Positions 1 through 5,162 of a stretch of 8,684 nucleotides of DNA are shown piece by piece. Each line of letters begins with the position of its first letter. The first letter of the stretch is position 1. The position numbers were made by a program, and so were the translations under genes. Below the pieces are notes generated by a model. It did no database searches, was not told where the DNA came from, and saw only the letters and a list, made by a program, of their open reading frames with translations. Source of the DNA: Microbacteriaceae bacterium (GTDB lineage Bacteria > Actinomycetota > Actinomycetes > Actinomycetales > Microbacteriaceae); NCBI GenBank assembly GCA_022701925.1, contig JAKONM010000051.1, forward strand, positions 1-8,684, read 5' to 3'.

Positions 1-259
1 GCCGCCCGGGGGTCGAGCCGATGGTGATGCGAGGGCGCGAGCTATCCGGCTGGGCGGCCCTCGCACAGCAGGCGATCGCCACCGACGAGGACGTAGCGCA
101 CGGGATCGAGGTCGCCCTGGCCGCCGCCCCCGGAGGAAAAGGTCTCGACGAACGGCGCCGCGACCCCCGCGCCCGCCGTCGACGATCCGCCCGGCGGCCG
201 ACCGCCCGACCGCTGAGCGACGAGGCGGCGGCGAGCGGATCCGTCAAAGAAATTCCTGC
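1..259. other. Left-edge stretch with no defensible gene
   Basis: No frame here gives a recognisable protein with a proper start and stop. On the minus strand a TTG at 245-247 follows an AGGA at a good distance, just after the stop of the lipoprotein gene. Its frame soon reads as arginine-, serine- and cysteine-rich sequence typical of out-of-frame translation. A second minus frame ending at a TAG at 42-44 looks more protein-like (its last residues read LLCEGRPAG) but has no start codon of its own apart from a GTG 19 codons before the stop. The plus frame through this stretch is open into the antisense of the next gene. A decayed or frameshifted small gene is possible; nothing more can be said. 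Confidence 0.35.
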
Positions 260-958
260 TCAGGTGAGCGCGTCGAGGTCCGGAGCCGGCGGTCGGGGCG
301 CCTGCGGGTCGTCGCAGCCGTCGAGCACGCGCTCGATCGCGTCCCGCTCCTCCGGGTCGACCGCGAGGCCCCACCTGGCCTTCACCCCGACCCAGGTCGA
401 CACGTACCCGCAGCGGTCGAGGGGCGGCAGCCACGACGCCGGGTCCGAGTTCCCCTTCTCCTCGTTCAGCGCGGCGGTGACGGCCCGCAGGCTGCCCGCC
501 CAGCCCAGGTCGTTGCCGTAGGCGACGAGGCGCTGCTGCGACCACTCGTCGGCGCCGGAGCGCCACGCCTCGAGCAGCGGCACGGTGTGGTCGATGGTGA
601 GGGCGTCCGGGTCGGAGGTCGTCACCCCGTCGAACGCGGAGCGCCAGCGCCCGGCCACGCTGCAGGAGGGACCGATGCGGGGCGTCGCCAGGCTGTCGCG
701 GATCAGCACCTCGCGCCGCGTCCAGCACCCGTCGCCGTCGGGGTCGAGGTCCCCGCCGTAGTCGAACCGATCGCGGTCGAACCGCACGCCTCGGGTCTCG
801 TCACGCACGGACAGCCCGTCGAGCAGCACCGAGACGCGCACCCGCCCGTCCGCCGCAGCACCGGTGGCCGGACGCGGCCCGGAGGCCTGCCCGGCGGAGC
901 AGCCGCTCAGCACCAGCAGGCCCGCGACCGCGCCGCCGATGATCCAGGAGGTCCGCAC
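260..958 (-). CDS. Secreted lipoprotein with DUF1524-type HNH nuclease domain
   Basis: This 232-residue protein starts at a GTG, with a short GGCAGG about 8 nt upstream as a weak ribosome site. Residues 5-19 form a hydrophobic signal ending in the lipobox LSGC, so Cys20 should be lipidated and the protein anchored outside the cytoplasmic membrane. The rest matches the DUF1524/HNH family of actinobacterial extracellular nucleases: a DPDGDGCWTRREVLIRDS-type segment (residues 72-89), the catalytic Asp123-His124 in IDHTVPLLEAW, then Asn165 and Lys168 in ALNEEKG, and WLPP at 176-179. Cys78 and Cys99 could form a disulfide outside the cell. The family domain and residues are visible; DNA or RNA cleavage outside the cell, for nutrient use or competition, is inference. 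No immunity gene or export partner is adjacent. It diverges from the tRNA gene with 44 bp between them. Confidence 0.88.
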   Translation of the reverse strand: MRTSWIIGGAVAGLLVLSGCSAGQASGPRPATGAAADGRVRVSVLLDGLSVRDETRGVRFDRDRFDYGGDLDPDGDGCWTRREVLIRDSLATPRIGPSCSVAGRWRSAFDGVTTSDPDALTIDHTVPLLEAWRSGADEWSQQRLVAYGNDLGWAGSLRAVTAALNEEKGNSDPASWLPPLDRCGYVSTWVGVKARWGLAVDPEERDAIERVLDGCDDPQAPRPPAPDLDALT

Positions 959-989
959 GGCAGCAGCCTGCCAGCCGGACCTCGACGGC

Positions 990-995
990 TATCGT
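990..995 (+). promoter_or_regulatory. Likely -10 box of the tRNA promoter (TATCGT)
   Basis: TATCGT fits the actinobacterial -10 pattern TANNNT and ends 7 nt before the first base of the mature tRNA, so transcription would begin at or next to the tRNA 5' end. No good -35 hexamer is seen at the usual spacing. Confidence 0.4.
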
Positions 996-1002
996 GCTGC
1001 GC

Positions 1003-1076
1003 GGGGCGGTAGCTCAGCCGGTCAGAGCAGCGGACTCATAATCCGTCGGTCACGGGTTCAAGCCCCGTCCGCCCCA
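1003..1076 (+). tRNA. tRNA with CAU anticodon (elongator Met, or Ile2 with lysidine)
   Basis: The full cloverleaf can be drawn. The acceptor stem GGGGCGG pairs with CCGCCCC (1069-1075). The D stem is GCTC/GAGC. The anticodon stem GCGGA/TCCGT has loop CTCATAA and anticodon CAT at 1037-1039. The T stem ACGGG/CCCGT has loop TTCAAGC, and the discriminator base is A1076. The 3' CCA is not encoded (the next bases are CGC), so it must be added after transcription. The first pair is G-C, so it is not the initiator, whose 1-72 position is unpaired. Elongator tRNA-Met and the AUA-reading tRNA-Ile2 share this loop sequence, and I cannot separate them by eye. Confidence 0.93.
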
Positions 1077-1111
1077 CGCGTCCCGGCTTCGCCTCCGACC
1101 CGCACGACGAA

Positions 1112-1141
1112 GGCCCCGCGGACCGGTCGGTCCACGGGGCC
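1112..1141. terminator. Strong hairpin between convergent tRNA and HhH gene
   Basis: GGCCCCG and GGACC pair with GGTCC and CGGGGCC around a GGTC loop, with a single C/A mismatch. This makes a 12-pair GC-rich stem. It lies 36 nt after the tRNA and 15 nt after the stop of the minus-strand gene, where a shared bidirectional terminator is expected. No T tract follows on either side, as is common in high-GC actinobacteria. Confidence 0.7.
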
Positions 1142-1155
1142 GGGGCGGATCGGCG

Positions 1156-1383
1156 CTACTTCGCGCCGGTCTGCGACAGCTCGTAGAGCGCGACCGCTGC
1201 CTTGAAGTACTTGTTCTTGCCGAGGTCGGCGACGGTCTTCACGTTGAAGGCGGACTTCAGCGCCTCGGCGTCCGACTCGCTGACGCCGGCGAGCGCCGCC
1301 ACCGGGGCGTCGAGGATCTCCTGCAGGGACGAGGACTCGTAGGCCTTGTCGAGCAGCGAGTCGAGGTTGACGGAAACGGGCAT
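1156..1383 (-). CDS. Small helix-hairpin-helix-like protein, 75 aa
   Basis: The ATG at 1381-1383 is chosen because a strong Shine-Dalgarno GGAAGGA ends 6 nt before it; an earlier in-frame start eight codons upstream has none. The protein is soluble, without signal or membrane segments. The central part (LDAPVAALAGVSESDAEAL followed by FNVKTVADLGKNKYFKAA) reads as the pattern of helix-hairpin-helix proteins: a Gly-containing turn (AGVSESDAE) between helices, then a second helix pair around VKTVADLG. Such folds usually bind DNA non-specifically, or serve as small protein-binding modules. I recognise it as a conserved actinobacterial hypothetical type but know no function. It lies 74 nt downstream of the HsdR-N-like nuclease on the same strand with no terminator between them, so co-transcription is possible. 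Confidence 0.85.
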   Translation of the reverse strand: MPVSVNLDSLLDKAYESSSLQEILDAPVAALAGVSESDAEALKSAFNVKTVADLGKNKYFKAAVALYELSQTGAK

Positions 1384-1389
1384 GCGAGT

Positions 1390-1396
1390 TCCTTCC
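1390..1396 (-). promoter_or_regulatory. Shine-Dalgarno deciding the HhH gene start
   Basis: On the minus strand GGAAGGA is followed by ACTCGC and then ATG. It is one of the two strong ribosome sites in the window and fixes the start of the 75-residue protein against the longer reading. Confidence 0.75.
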
Positions 1397-1402
1397 GATC
1401 GG

Positions 1403-1416
1403 GTCACGGCAGTGAC
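1403..1416. repeat. Perfect dyad GTCAC-N4-GTGAC before the HhH gene
   Basis: Two exact 5-base arms surround GGCA, about 20 nt upstream of the HhH gene start and just before its Shine-Dalgarno. It could be a transcription-factor operator or a small mRNA hairpin. No second copy was noticed in the window, so the function is a guess. Confidence 0.3.
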
Positions 1417-1457
1417 GGCACCACGTTGACCCGGGTGGGTGAATGCTCGCTGAGGGG

Positions 1458-2180
1458 TCAGCGCAGCAGCAGTTCCGGCCGGATGACCTCAGCGCGGAGG
1501 ATGCGCGCGAGCTCCTCGGGCTCCGGGTTGTACTTGCTGGTCCGCCGGATCTCCTTGCGGATGGCGTCGACCACCGCCTCGGACAGCACCACCTCGGCCA
1601 TCGCGGTCGCCGAGGTGGCCGCTTTGCGCCGCCAGAGATCGTCGATGAGGTTGCGCTTGAGCGCTGCACGGTGGAGGTAGAAGAGCCCGGCGACCTTCTG
1701 CGCGGCACTGTCGTCCCCCAGGAGATCGACCTCGAATGCCAGGTGCACCTCGACCTGCTGACCTGTGGCGGCGAACACGTGGTACGCCTGCCAGACCTGC
1801 CCGTTGGTGAGGATCACCCACTCGAGCCCCTCCTTCACCGCGTACGTCTCGACCTGGCGGAGGTGTCGCACGTTGAGCTTCTGGGCGGCCCGCTTCACCT
1901 CGATGAAAGCGACGAGCTGCTTGTCGATGCGCACGCCGTAGTCGGCGAACTCCCCGCGAACCGCGAACTCGGTGGTCAGGTCCTCGTACTTGTCGTAGCC
2001 GAGCGCCTCGCACAGGAAGTCCGTCACAAGGAGACGGGTGTCGCCCTCGTTCGCATCCCGCTGCACCAGGTCCTGCAGCGGCTTGTTGAACTTGCGCAGC
2101 GAGGCCTTCACCGCATCGCGCGCCTCCTGCTCCCACTTGGGCAGTCCGGTGGTCTTCGGGGGTGAAGCAACGTCGGTCAT
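1458..2180 (-). CDS. Stand-alone HsdR-N-like PD-(D/E)XK nuclease, 240 aa
   Basis: This resembles the nuclease domain at the N-terminus of type I restriction subunit HsdR, without the helicase. After a helical N-terminus (about residues 14-45), the core runs through TRLLVTDFLCEALGY, then TTEF with Glu71, ADYGVRID with Asp80, and the AFIEVKRA strand with Glu94 and Lys96, the D...ExK centre. It continues with RQVETYA, a QxxxY-like motif of HsdR nucleases, and WVILTNGQVWQAYHV. The C-terminal third is helical. The ATG at 2178-2180 was chosen because GGGA lies 5 nt upstream and related proteins begin shortly before the KWEQEARDAV segment; an ATG at 2202-2204 would add eight residues. No HsdM or HsdS is nearby, so it is not an ordinary type I system. 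Single genes of this kind are common in actinobacteria; their role is unknown to me. Confidence 0.88.
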   Translation of the reverse strand: MTDVASPPKTTGLPKWEQEARDAVKASLRKFNKPLQDLVQRDANEGDTRLLVTDFLCEALGYDKYEDLTTEFAVRGEFADYGVRIDKQLVAFIEVKRAAQKLNVRHLRQVETYAVKEGLEWVILTNGQVWQAYHVFAATGQQVEVHLAFEVDLLGDDSAAQKVAGLFYLHRAALKRNLIDDLWRRKAATSATAMAEVVLSEAVVDAIRKEIRRTSKYNPEPEELARILRAEVIRPELLLR

Positions 2181-2216
2181 CGTCGTCCCGTCTGTCATCA
2201 GCATCAGAGCGGCCGA

Positions 2217-2222
2217 ACCATA
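2217..2222 (-). promoter_or_regulatory. Possible -10 box (TATGGT) for the HsdR-N-like gene
   Basis: TATGGT on the minus strand fits TANNNT and lies 12 nt before the upstream ATG (2202-2204) and 36 nt before the preferred ATG. It is the only such box in the 99-bp gap. No convincing -35 is present. Confidence 0.3.
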
Positions 2223-2228
2223 AGCACA

Positions 2229-2245
2229 GGCTCGCCTTTCGAGCC
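2229..2245. terminator. Small hairpin between the DUF222 gene and the next gene
   Basis: GGCTCG and CGAGCC form a 6-bp stem around CCTTT, 34 nt after the DUF222 stop. A second short GCGCG/CGCGC pair lies at 2253-2266. Together they may end the upstream transcript, but neither has a T tract and the stems are short. Confidence 0.3.
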
Positions 2246-2279
2246 GAATGACGCGCGGCGTCGCGCACCGTCCGAGAGG

Positions 2280-3593
2280 TCAGAACGGGCAGTCGTCCGA
2301 GTCGATCAGGTGGGGCGGCACCGGGGTCGCCTGCGGCGGATCAGGTGGTCGCGTGACGTAGGCGTTGCCGCTCGACGTGCGCCAGACCAGGGTCCGGTCC
2401 CGGAGCAGGTCGACGCCCGCGTGGTCCGCGGATTTCACCCCGTGCTGGTTCCTCGACAGGCAGACCAGGTTGTCGATCGCGGTCTCGCCGCCCTGGTCCC
2501 GATGCCGGAAGGCCCTGACGTGGTCCAGGTCGACCTGATCCGGCCCGCGGGGGCAGCCCGGGCCGCGGCCTCCGCCGTCCAGCAGCCGGATCAGCCGGCG
2601 CATGTCCTTGGTCGGCCGGTACTTGCGCCGCCCGAGAGTGAGGATCGCGCCCGTGAAGGGGTCGCTCAGCACCCGGACCCACGACTTCGCCTCACCGGCG
2701 AGCCGCATCGCCGTGCGGATGCCGATCGGCCCGTAGCCCTGGAGGACCGGTGACGCGGTGGAATGACCCAGTGCGGTCATGGCCGGGATCATGATCGCGA
2801 TCCTGGCCTCCACCCCGCGTCGAGCGGGGACCAGGACGTCGGGGTCGGTGCCGTCCGCGGGCGCCCGGAGGACGGCACGGAGGCCGTCCAGCAGCACGTC
2901 CGCCTTCAGTTGCTGCACCCCGCGGCACTCGTCGGTGCGCCCCGCCGCCGCCACGGCCGCCTTGTCGAGCTGACGCTGGAGCCCCAGCAGGTCGGGCATC
3001 GGCAGGAAGGCGTGGAGCCACCCCATCCCGTCGGCCGCCGGGACGACGGACACGTGACGTCGGCGCGCGGCCCGCTCGTGGCGGTCGTCGGCCGTGGTCG
3101 GCTGCAGGCGCTCCGCGAGACGGCGCAGCGCCTCCGCCAGCCGTGGCACCGGCACCTCCACGACCTTGCGGGCGGCGCCGGCGTCGAACGCCCCCAGCAC
3201 CTCCGGCGCCAGACCGTCGAGCGCGGCGTGGACGGCCTGCATCGCCCGCCAGGGGACCTGTCCCGCGGTGAACCGCTGCCAGGTGGCGGGAGTGGTCGTG
3301 CGCAGGGTCTCCGCGGACTGGACCAGCGCGCGAGCCGTGCCGGCCGCCACCTGCAGCTTCATGCCGAGGTCCAAGAGGAAGCCGGTCTGGAACGGGGTGC
3401 CGGAGGCGCCCGGCAGCCCCTCCTGGTCGAGCGCCGCGCGCCAGGCGGTCACGGCGGCGACGACTCGGCGGACCTCCGCGCGGCGGGCCGCCGCGTGGGC
3501 GTCCTCGACCTCCTCCAGCGCGGCGAACACCGGGTCCGGCGTCGGCAGGGCGTTCGGAGCCTTCGGGTACCGCCCGCGGTGCTCCTCGGGCAC
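2280..3593 (-). CDS. DUF222/HNH endonuclease-like protein, 437 aa
   Basis: This belongs to the large actinobacterial family (13E12-repeat/DUF222 type) with an N-terminal helical DUF222 domain and a C-terminal HNH domain. Residues of about 22-330 show the alanine- and arginine-rich helices expected of DUF222, including ATWQRFTAGQVPWRAMQAV. The HNH core is near 355-387: Asp357-His358 in VDLDHV, Asn375 in IDNLVCL and His384 in NQHGVK. Only two cysteines remain near it (347 and 378), where many relatives have four zinc ligands. The GTG at 3591-3593 is the only start consistent with the frame, because a TAG sits six bases upstream in the same frame; the Shine-Dalgarno is poor (AGGA too close). These proteins are multi-copy in many actinobacterial genomes and some are mobile. 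Nuclease activity is inferred, not shown. Confidence 0.92.
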   Translation of the reverse strand: MPEEHRGRYPKAPNALPTPDPVFAALEEVEDAHAAARRAEVRRVVAAVTAWRAALDQEGLPGASGTPFQTGFLLDLGMKLQVAAGTARALVQSAETLRTTTPATWQRFTAGQVPWRAMQAVHAALDGLAPEVLGAFDAGAARKVVEVPVPRLAEALRRLAERLQPTTADDRHERAARRRHVSVVPAADGMGWLHAFLPMPDLLGLQRQLDKAAVAAAGRTDECRGVQQLKADVLLDGLRAVLRAPADGTDPDVLVPARRGVEARIAIMIPAMTALGHSTASPVLQGYGPIGIRTAMRLAGEAKSWVRVLSDPFTGAILTLGRRKYRPTKDMRRLIRLLDGGGRGPGCPRGPDQVDLDHVRAFRHRDQGGETAIDNLVCLSRNQHGVKSADHAGVDLLRDRTLVWRTSSGNAYVTRPPDPPQATPVPPHLIDSDDCPF

Positions 3594-3596
3594 GTC

Positions 3597-3876
3597 CTAG
3601 CCGGTCGGTGCGCCCGAGGCGCACCCGCACCCGGGAGGGGTCGAGACGGGCCGCGTGCAGCGCGAGCAGCGCCCAGGCCCGGGTCTCCTCGTCGACGTCC
3701 ACGAGGTCCTGATGGACGTCGTCCCCGACCTCGGCGGAACGGGCGATCAGCGAGACCAGCACCGTCTCGGGCACGAGCCCCCGCAGGTCGAGCCACCACC
3801 GCTCCGCGACGAGGGTCTCCCCCGCTCGCACGGCGCGCAGCCCGAGGACCTCCTGGTCGCCGAGGGCCCGCGTCAT
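3597..3876 (-). pseudogene. Small conserved-looking gene with a displaced stop (frameshift)
   Basis: From the ATG at 3874-3876 a frame of 92 codons reads as a normal protein with G or C at nearly every third position; it contains VAERWWLDLRGLVPETVL and DEETRAWALLALHAARLD. It ends in coding-like sequence at GRTDR (3601). From there the frame stays open for hundreds of codons, but only as arginine-, glycine- and proline-rich out-of-frame sequence across the DUF222 gene. A TAG sits one base out of frame immediately after (3597-3599). A single extra base, real or from sequencing, would explain this: the gene would then end at TAG, three bases before the DUF222 start. I do not recognise the family. 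The protein looks soluble and helical. No Shine-Dalgarno is present, but a leaderless-type promoter precedes it. Confidence 0.6.
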
Positions 3877-3882
3877 GCGAAC

Positions 3883-3909
3883 ACGGTATCGATGGCCACC
3901 GACACTCAA
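3883..3909 (-). promoter_or_regulatory. Leaderless-type promoter of the 3876 gene
   Basis: On the minus strand TTGAGT (3904-3909) and TACCGT (3883-3888) are separated by 15 nt, and TACCGT ends 6 nt before the ATG. Transcription would start on or beside the start codon, giving a leaderless mRNA, which fits the missing Shine-Dalgarno. Confidence 0.5.
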
Positions 3910-3961
3910 TCCGGGCCGAGTAGAACTGGTGATCGCTCCGGAGGCGAGGAGACGCGCGGGC

Positions 3962-3967
3962 TAGCGT
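3962..3967 (+). promoter_or_regulatory. -10 box TAGCGT, leaderless spacing to ATG 3975
   Basis: TAGCGT matches TANNNT and is followed by 7 nt and then ATG. It overlaps the alternative GTG at 3966, which argues that translation begins at 3975 and not at that GTG. No clear -35. Confidence 0.45.
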
Positions 3968-3974
3968 GCCCCTG

Positions 3975-4262
3975 ATGGACGACATGAGCGACGGCCGCGT
4001 GCCGGAGGCGCGGCGACGCGAGATCCTGGACGACGCGGTCGCGGTGTACGTGCGGCACGGCTACACCGTCGCCCTCTCGTCCGCGCACCGCGCGGTGGTG
4101 CAGCGGCCTCAGCAGGTGAAGGTGATGCTGAACCTCGGTCTCGCGCTGATCACGGGCGGGGTGTGGCTGGTGGTCCTGGCGGTGCGGCTGCTGAACCGCC
4201 CGATGGACCGCGTCGTGCTGACGGTCGACGAGTGGGGCGTGCTGGTGCCCGAGTTCTCCTGA
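3975..4262 (+). CDS. Small membrane-hairpin protein, 95 aa
   Basis: Residues 14-45 form a charged helix followed by a strand-like segment (RREILDDAVAVYVRHGYTV, then SSAHRAVVQRP). Residues 48-72 are one strongly hydrophobic stretch (LNLGLALITGGVWLVVLAV), and the tail RVVLTVDEWG is a strand pair. This layout (a YxxxGY-type strand, a Gly-Gly-containing membrane segment, then a VDE-G tail) recurs in small actinobacterial membrane proteins whose function I do not know. The hydrophobic segment is long enough for one span, or for a tight hairpin at the GG. I chose ATG 3975 because a -10 box lies 7 nt before it; GTG 3966 and ATG 3984 are alternatives. Its stop is only 4 nt from the stop of the converging gene. 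It diverges from the frameshifted 3876 gene. Confidence 0.8.
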   Translation: MDDMSDGRVPEARRREILDDAVAVYVRHGYTVALSSAHRAVVQRPQQVKVMLNLGLALITGGVWLVVLAVRLLNRPMDRVVLTVDEWGVLVPEFS

Positions 4263-4266
4263 CGGC

Positions 4267-5094
4267 TCAGTCGTCCGACCCCCGCCAGCCGGAGACGCAC
4301 GCCGGGCCGCTGACCGGGGCGCAGACGCCCACGTCGTGCAGCTCCATCCGGTACGCGAACGGCGTGGAGGGCGACACGTGCACGTCCAGCGAGGTGATCG
4401 TCATCCCCTCCGGCGCCCGCACCGCGGCGACCGCCAGCCGATCCGATCCTCCGACCTGCGGCAGCACCGCGACCACGGGGTGCGCCACGTGCGGCTCGCC
4501 GCCGCGCCAGCCGAGCACCGTCCACGTCGAGGACGCCGGCTCACGGGTCACGACCGTGAGCAGCAGCACGTCCCCCGTGCCGACCTCGAGGCCGCCGCGG
4601 CCCGTCGGCAGCACGGCGCGGTCCTCGTCCGACCGCCCGCCGGCGCTGGCGAGCGTCGACCGCTTGGTGGCGTCCGGCAGCGCCGCCGCCCGGACGCGGT
4701 CGGTCAGCCGGTCCTCCGCGACTCCGTCCTGATCGGCGAAGACGCGGTCGATCAGGCGCTGCACGTCGAAGCTCGAGGTGAGGCCCTGCGGGGACGACGT
4801 GAGCCGCACCGCCGGCCGCGGCAGCACCTCGCGGGAGGAGGACGGCGACGCGGCGGGACGGGAGGCGTCCGGAGCGGCCGCCGCGACGCCCGCCGCGGCC
4901 ACCACGACCGAGACCGCCAGCGCCGCGCCGAGCACGGGGAGGCCGGGCCGCCGACGGGCGACCGGCGCCGCGGCGGTGTCGAGGGCGAGCGGAGGCGGTA
5001 CCGCCGCCAGCGCGTTCCGGTAGGCGTCGAGGTCCGCGTCGCTCGCACCGGCGGCGTAGAGGCGTCTGCGCAGCCGCTCCGCATCCGTGCCCAC
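4267..5094 (-). CDS. Single-pass membrane-anchored protein of unknown function, 275 aa
   Basis: The GTG start is supported by a TAGATT box exactly 6 nt upstream and by coding-type third positions from the first codons. A cytoplasmic head of about 50 residues (ERLRRRLYAAGASDADLDAYRNAL region, charged and helical) ends in ARRR. Then comes one membrane span at about 51-74, a Pro/Ser/Ala-rich linker, and an extracytoplasmic domain of about 190 residues with strand-rich sequence such as STWTVLGWRGG and AYRMELHDVGVC. Two cysteines near the C-terminus (in VGVC and GPACVSG) may form a disulfide. The short head, single span and outer domain recall anti-sigma factors, but there is no zinc-binding anti-sigma motif and no sigma factor beside it. 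I do not recognise the family. It converges on the 3975 gene and diverges from the hydrolase. Confidence 0.85.
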   Translation of the reverse strand: MGTDAERLRRRLYAAGASDADLDAYRNALAAVPPPLALDTAAAPVARRRPGLPVLGAALAVSVVVAAAGVAAAAPDASRPAASPSSSREVLPRPAVRLTSSPQGLTSSFDVQRLIDRVFADQDGVAEDRLTDRVRAAALPDATKRSTLASAGGRSDEDRAVLPTGRGGLEVGTGDVLLLTVVTREPASSTWTVLGWRGGEPHVAHPVVAVLPQVGGSDRLAVAAVRAPEGMTITSLDVHVSPSTPFAYRMELHDVGVCAPVSGPACVSGWRGSDD

Positions 5095-5100
5095 GGGGGC

Positions 5101-5106
5101 AATCTA
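5101..5106 (-). promoter_or_regulatory. -10 box TAGATT, leaderless spacing to GTG 5094
   Basis: On the minus strand TAGATT is followed by GCCCCC and then the GTG start. This gives a start site on the initiation codon; there is no Shine-Dalgarno. No clear -35. Confidence 0.55.
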
Positions 5107-5150
5107 GGACCGCGGCGGCCGCTCCCGGCAGGGGCGTCGCCGCGCCCGCC

Positions 5151-5156
5151 TAGGCT
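5151..5156 (+). promoter_or_regulatory. -10 box TAGGCT, leaderless spacing to GTG 5163
   Basis: TAGGCT is followed by CCCCGC and then the GTG start of the hydrolase. It is the mirror of the box at 5101-5106, with the same 6-nt spacing, so the 68-bp gap holds two outward-facing leaderless promoters. No clear -35. Confidence 0.55.
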
Positions 5157-5162
5157 CCCCGC

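Noticed and set aside
1443..2165. 240-codon plus-strand frame opposite the HsdR-N-like gene
   Set aside because: It is the codon-aligned antisense of a clear PD-(D/E)XK gene and has no ribosome site.
2692..3909. 405-codon minus-strand frame as one protein
   Set aside because: Only its first 92 codons from ATG 3876 look coding; the rest overlaps the DUF222 gene in another frame and reads as out-of-frame sequence. The TTG start at 3909 lies in non-coding-like sequence.
2763..3923. 386-codon plus-strand frame opposite the DUF222 gene
   Set aside because: It is antisense to a recognised family and its low-complexity Arg/Gly/Pro sequence matches nothing.
3966..3974. GTG 3966 as the start of the small membrane protein
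   Set aside because: It overlaps the TAGCGT box and has no well-placed Shine-Dalgarno; ATG 3975 fits the leaderless spacing seen at neighbouring genes.
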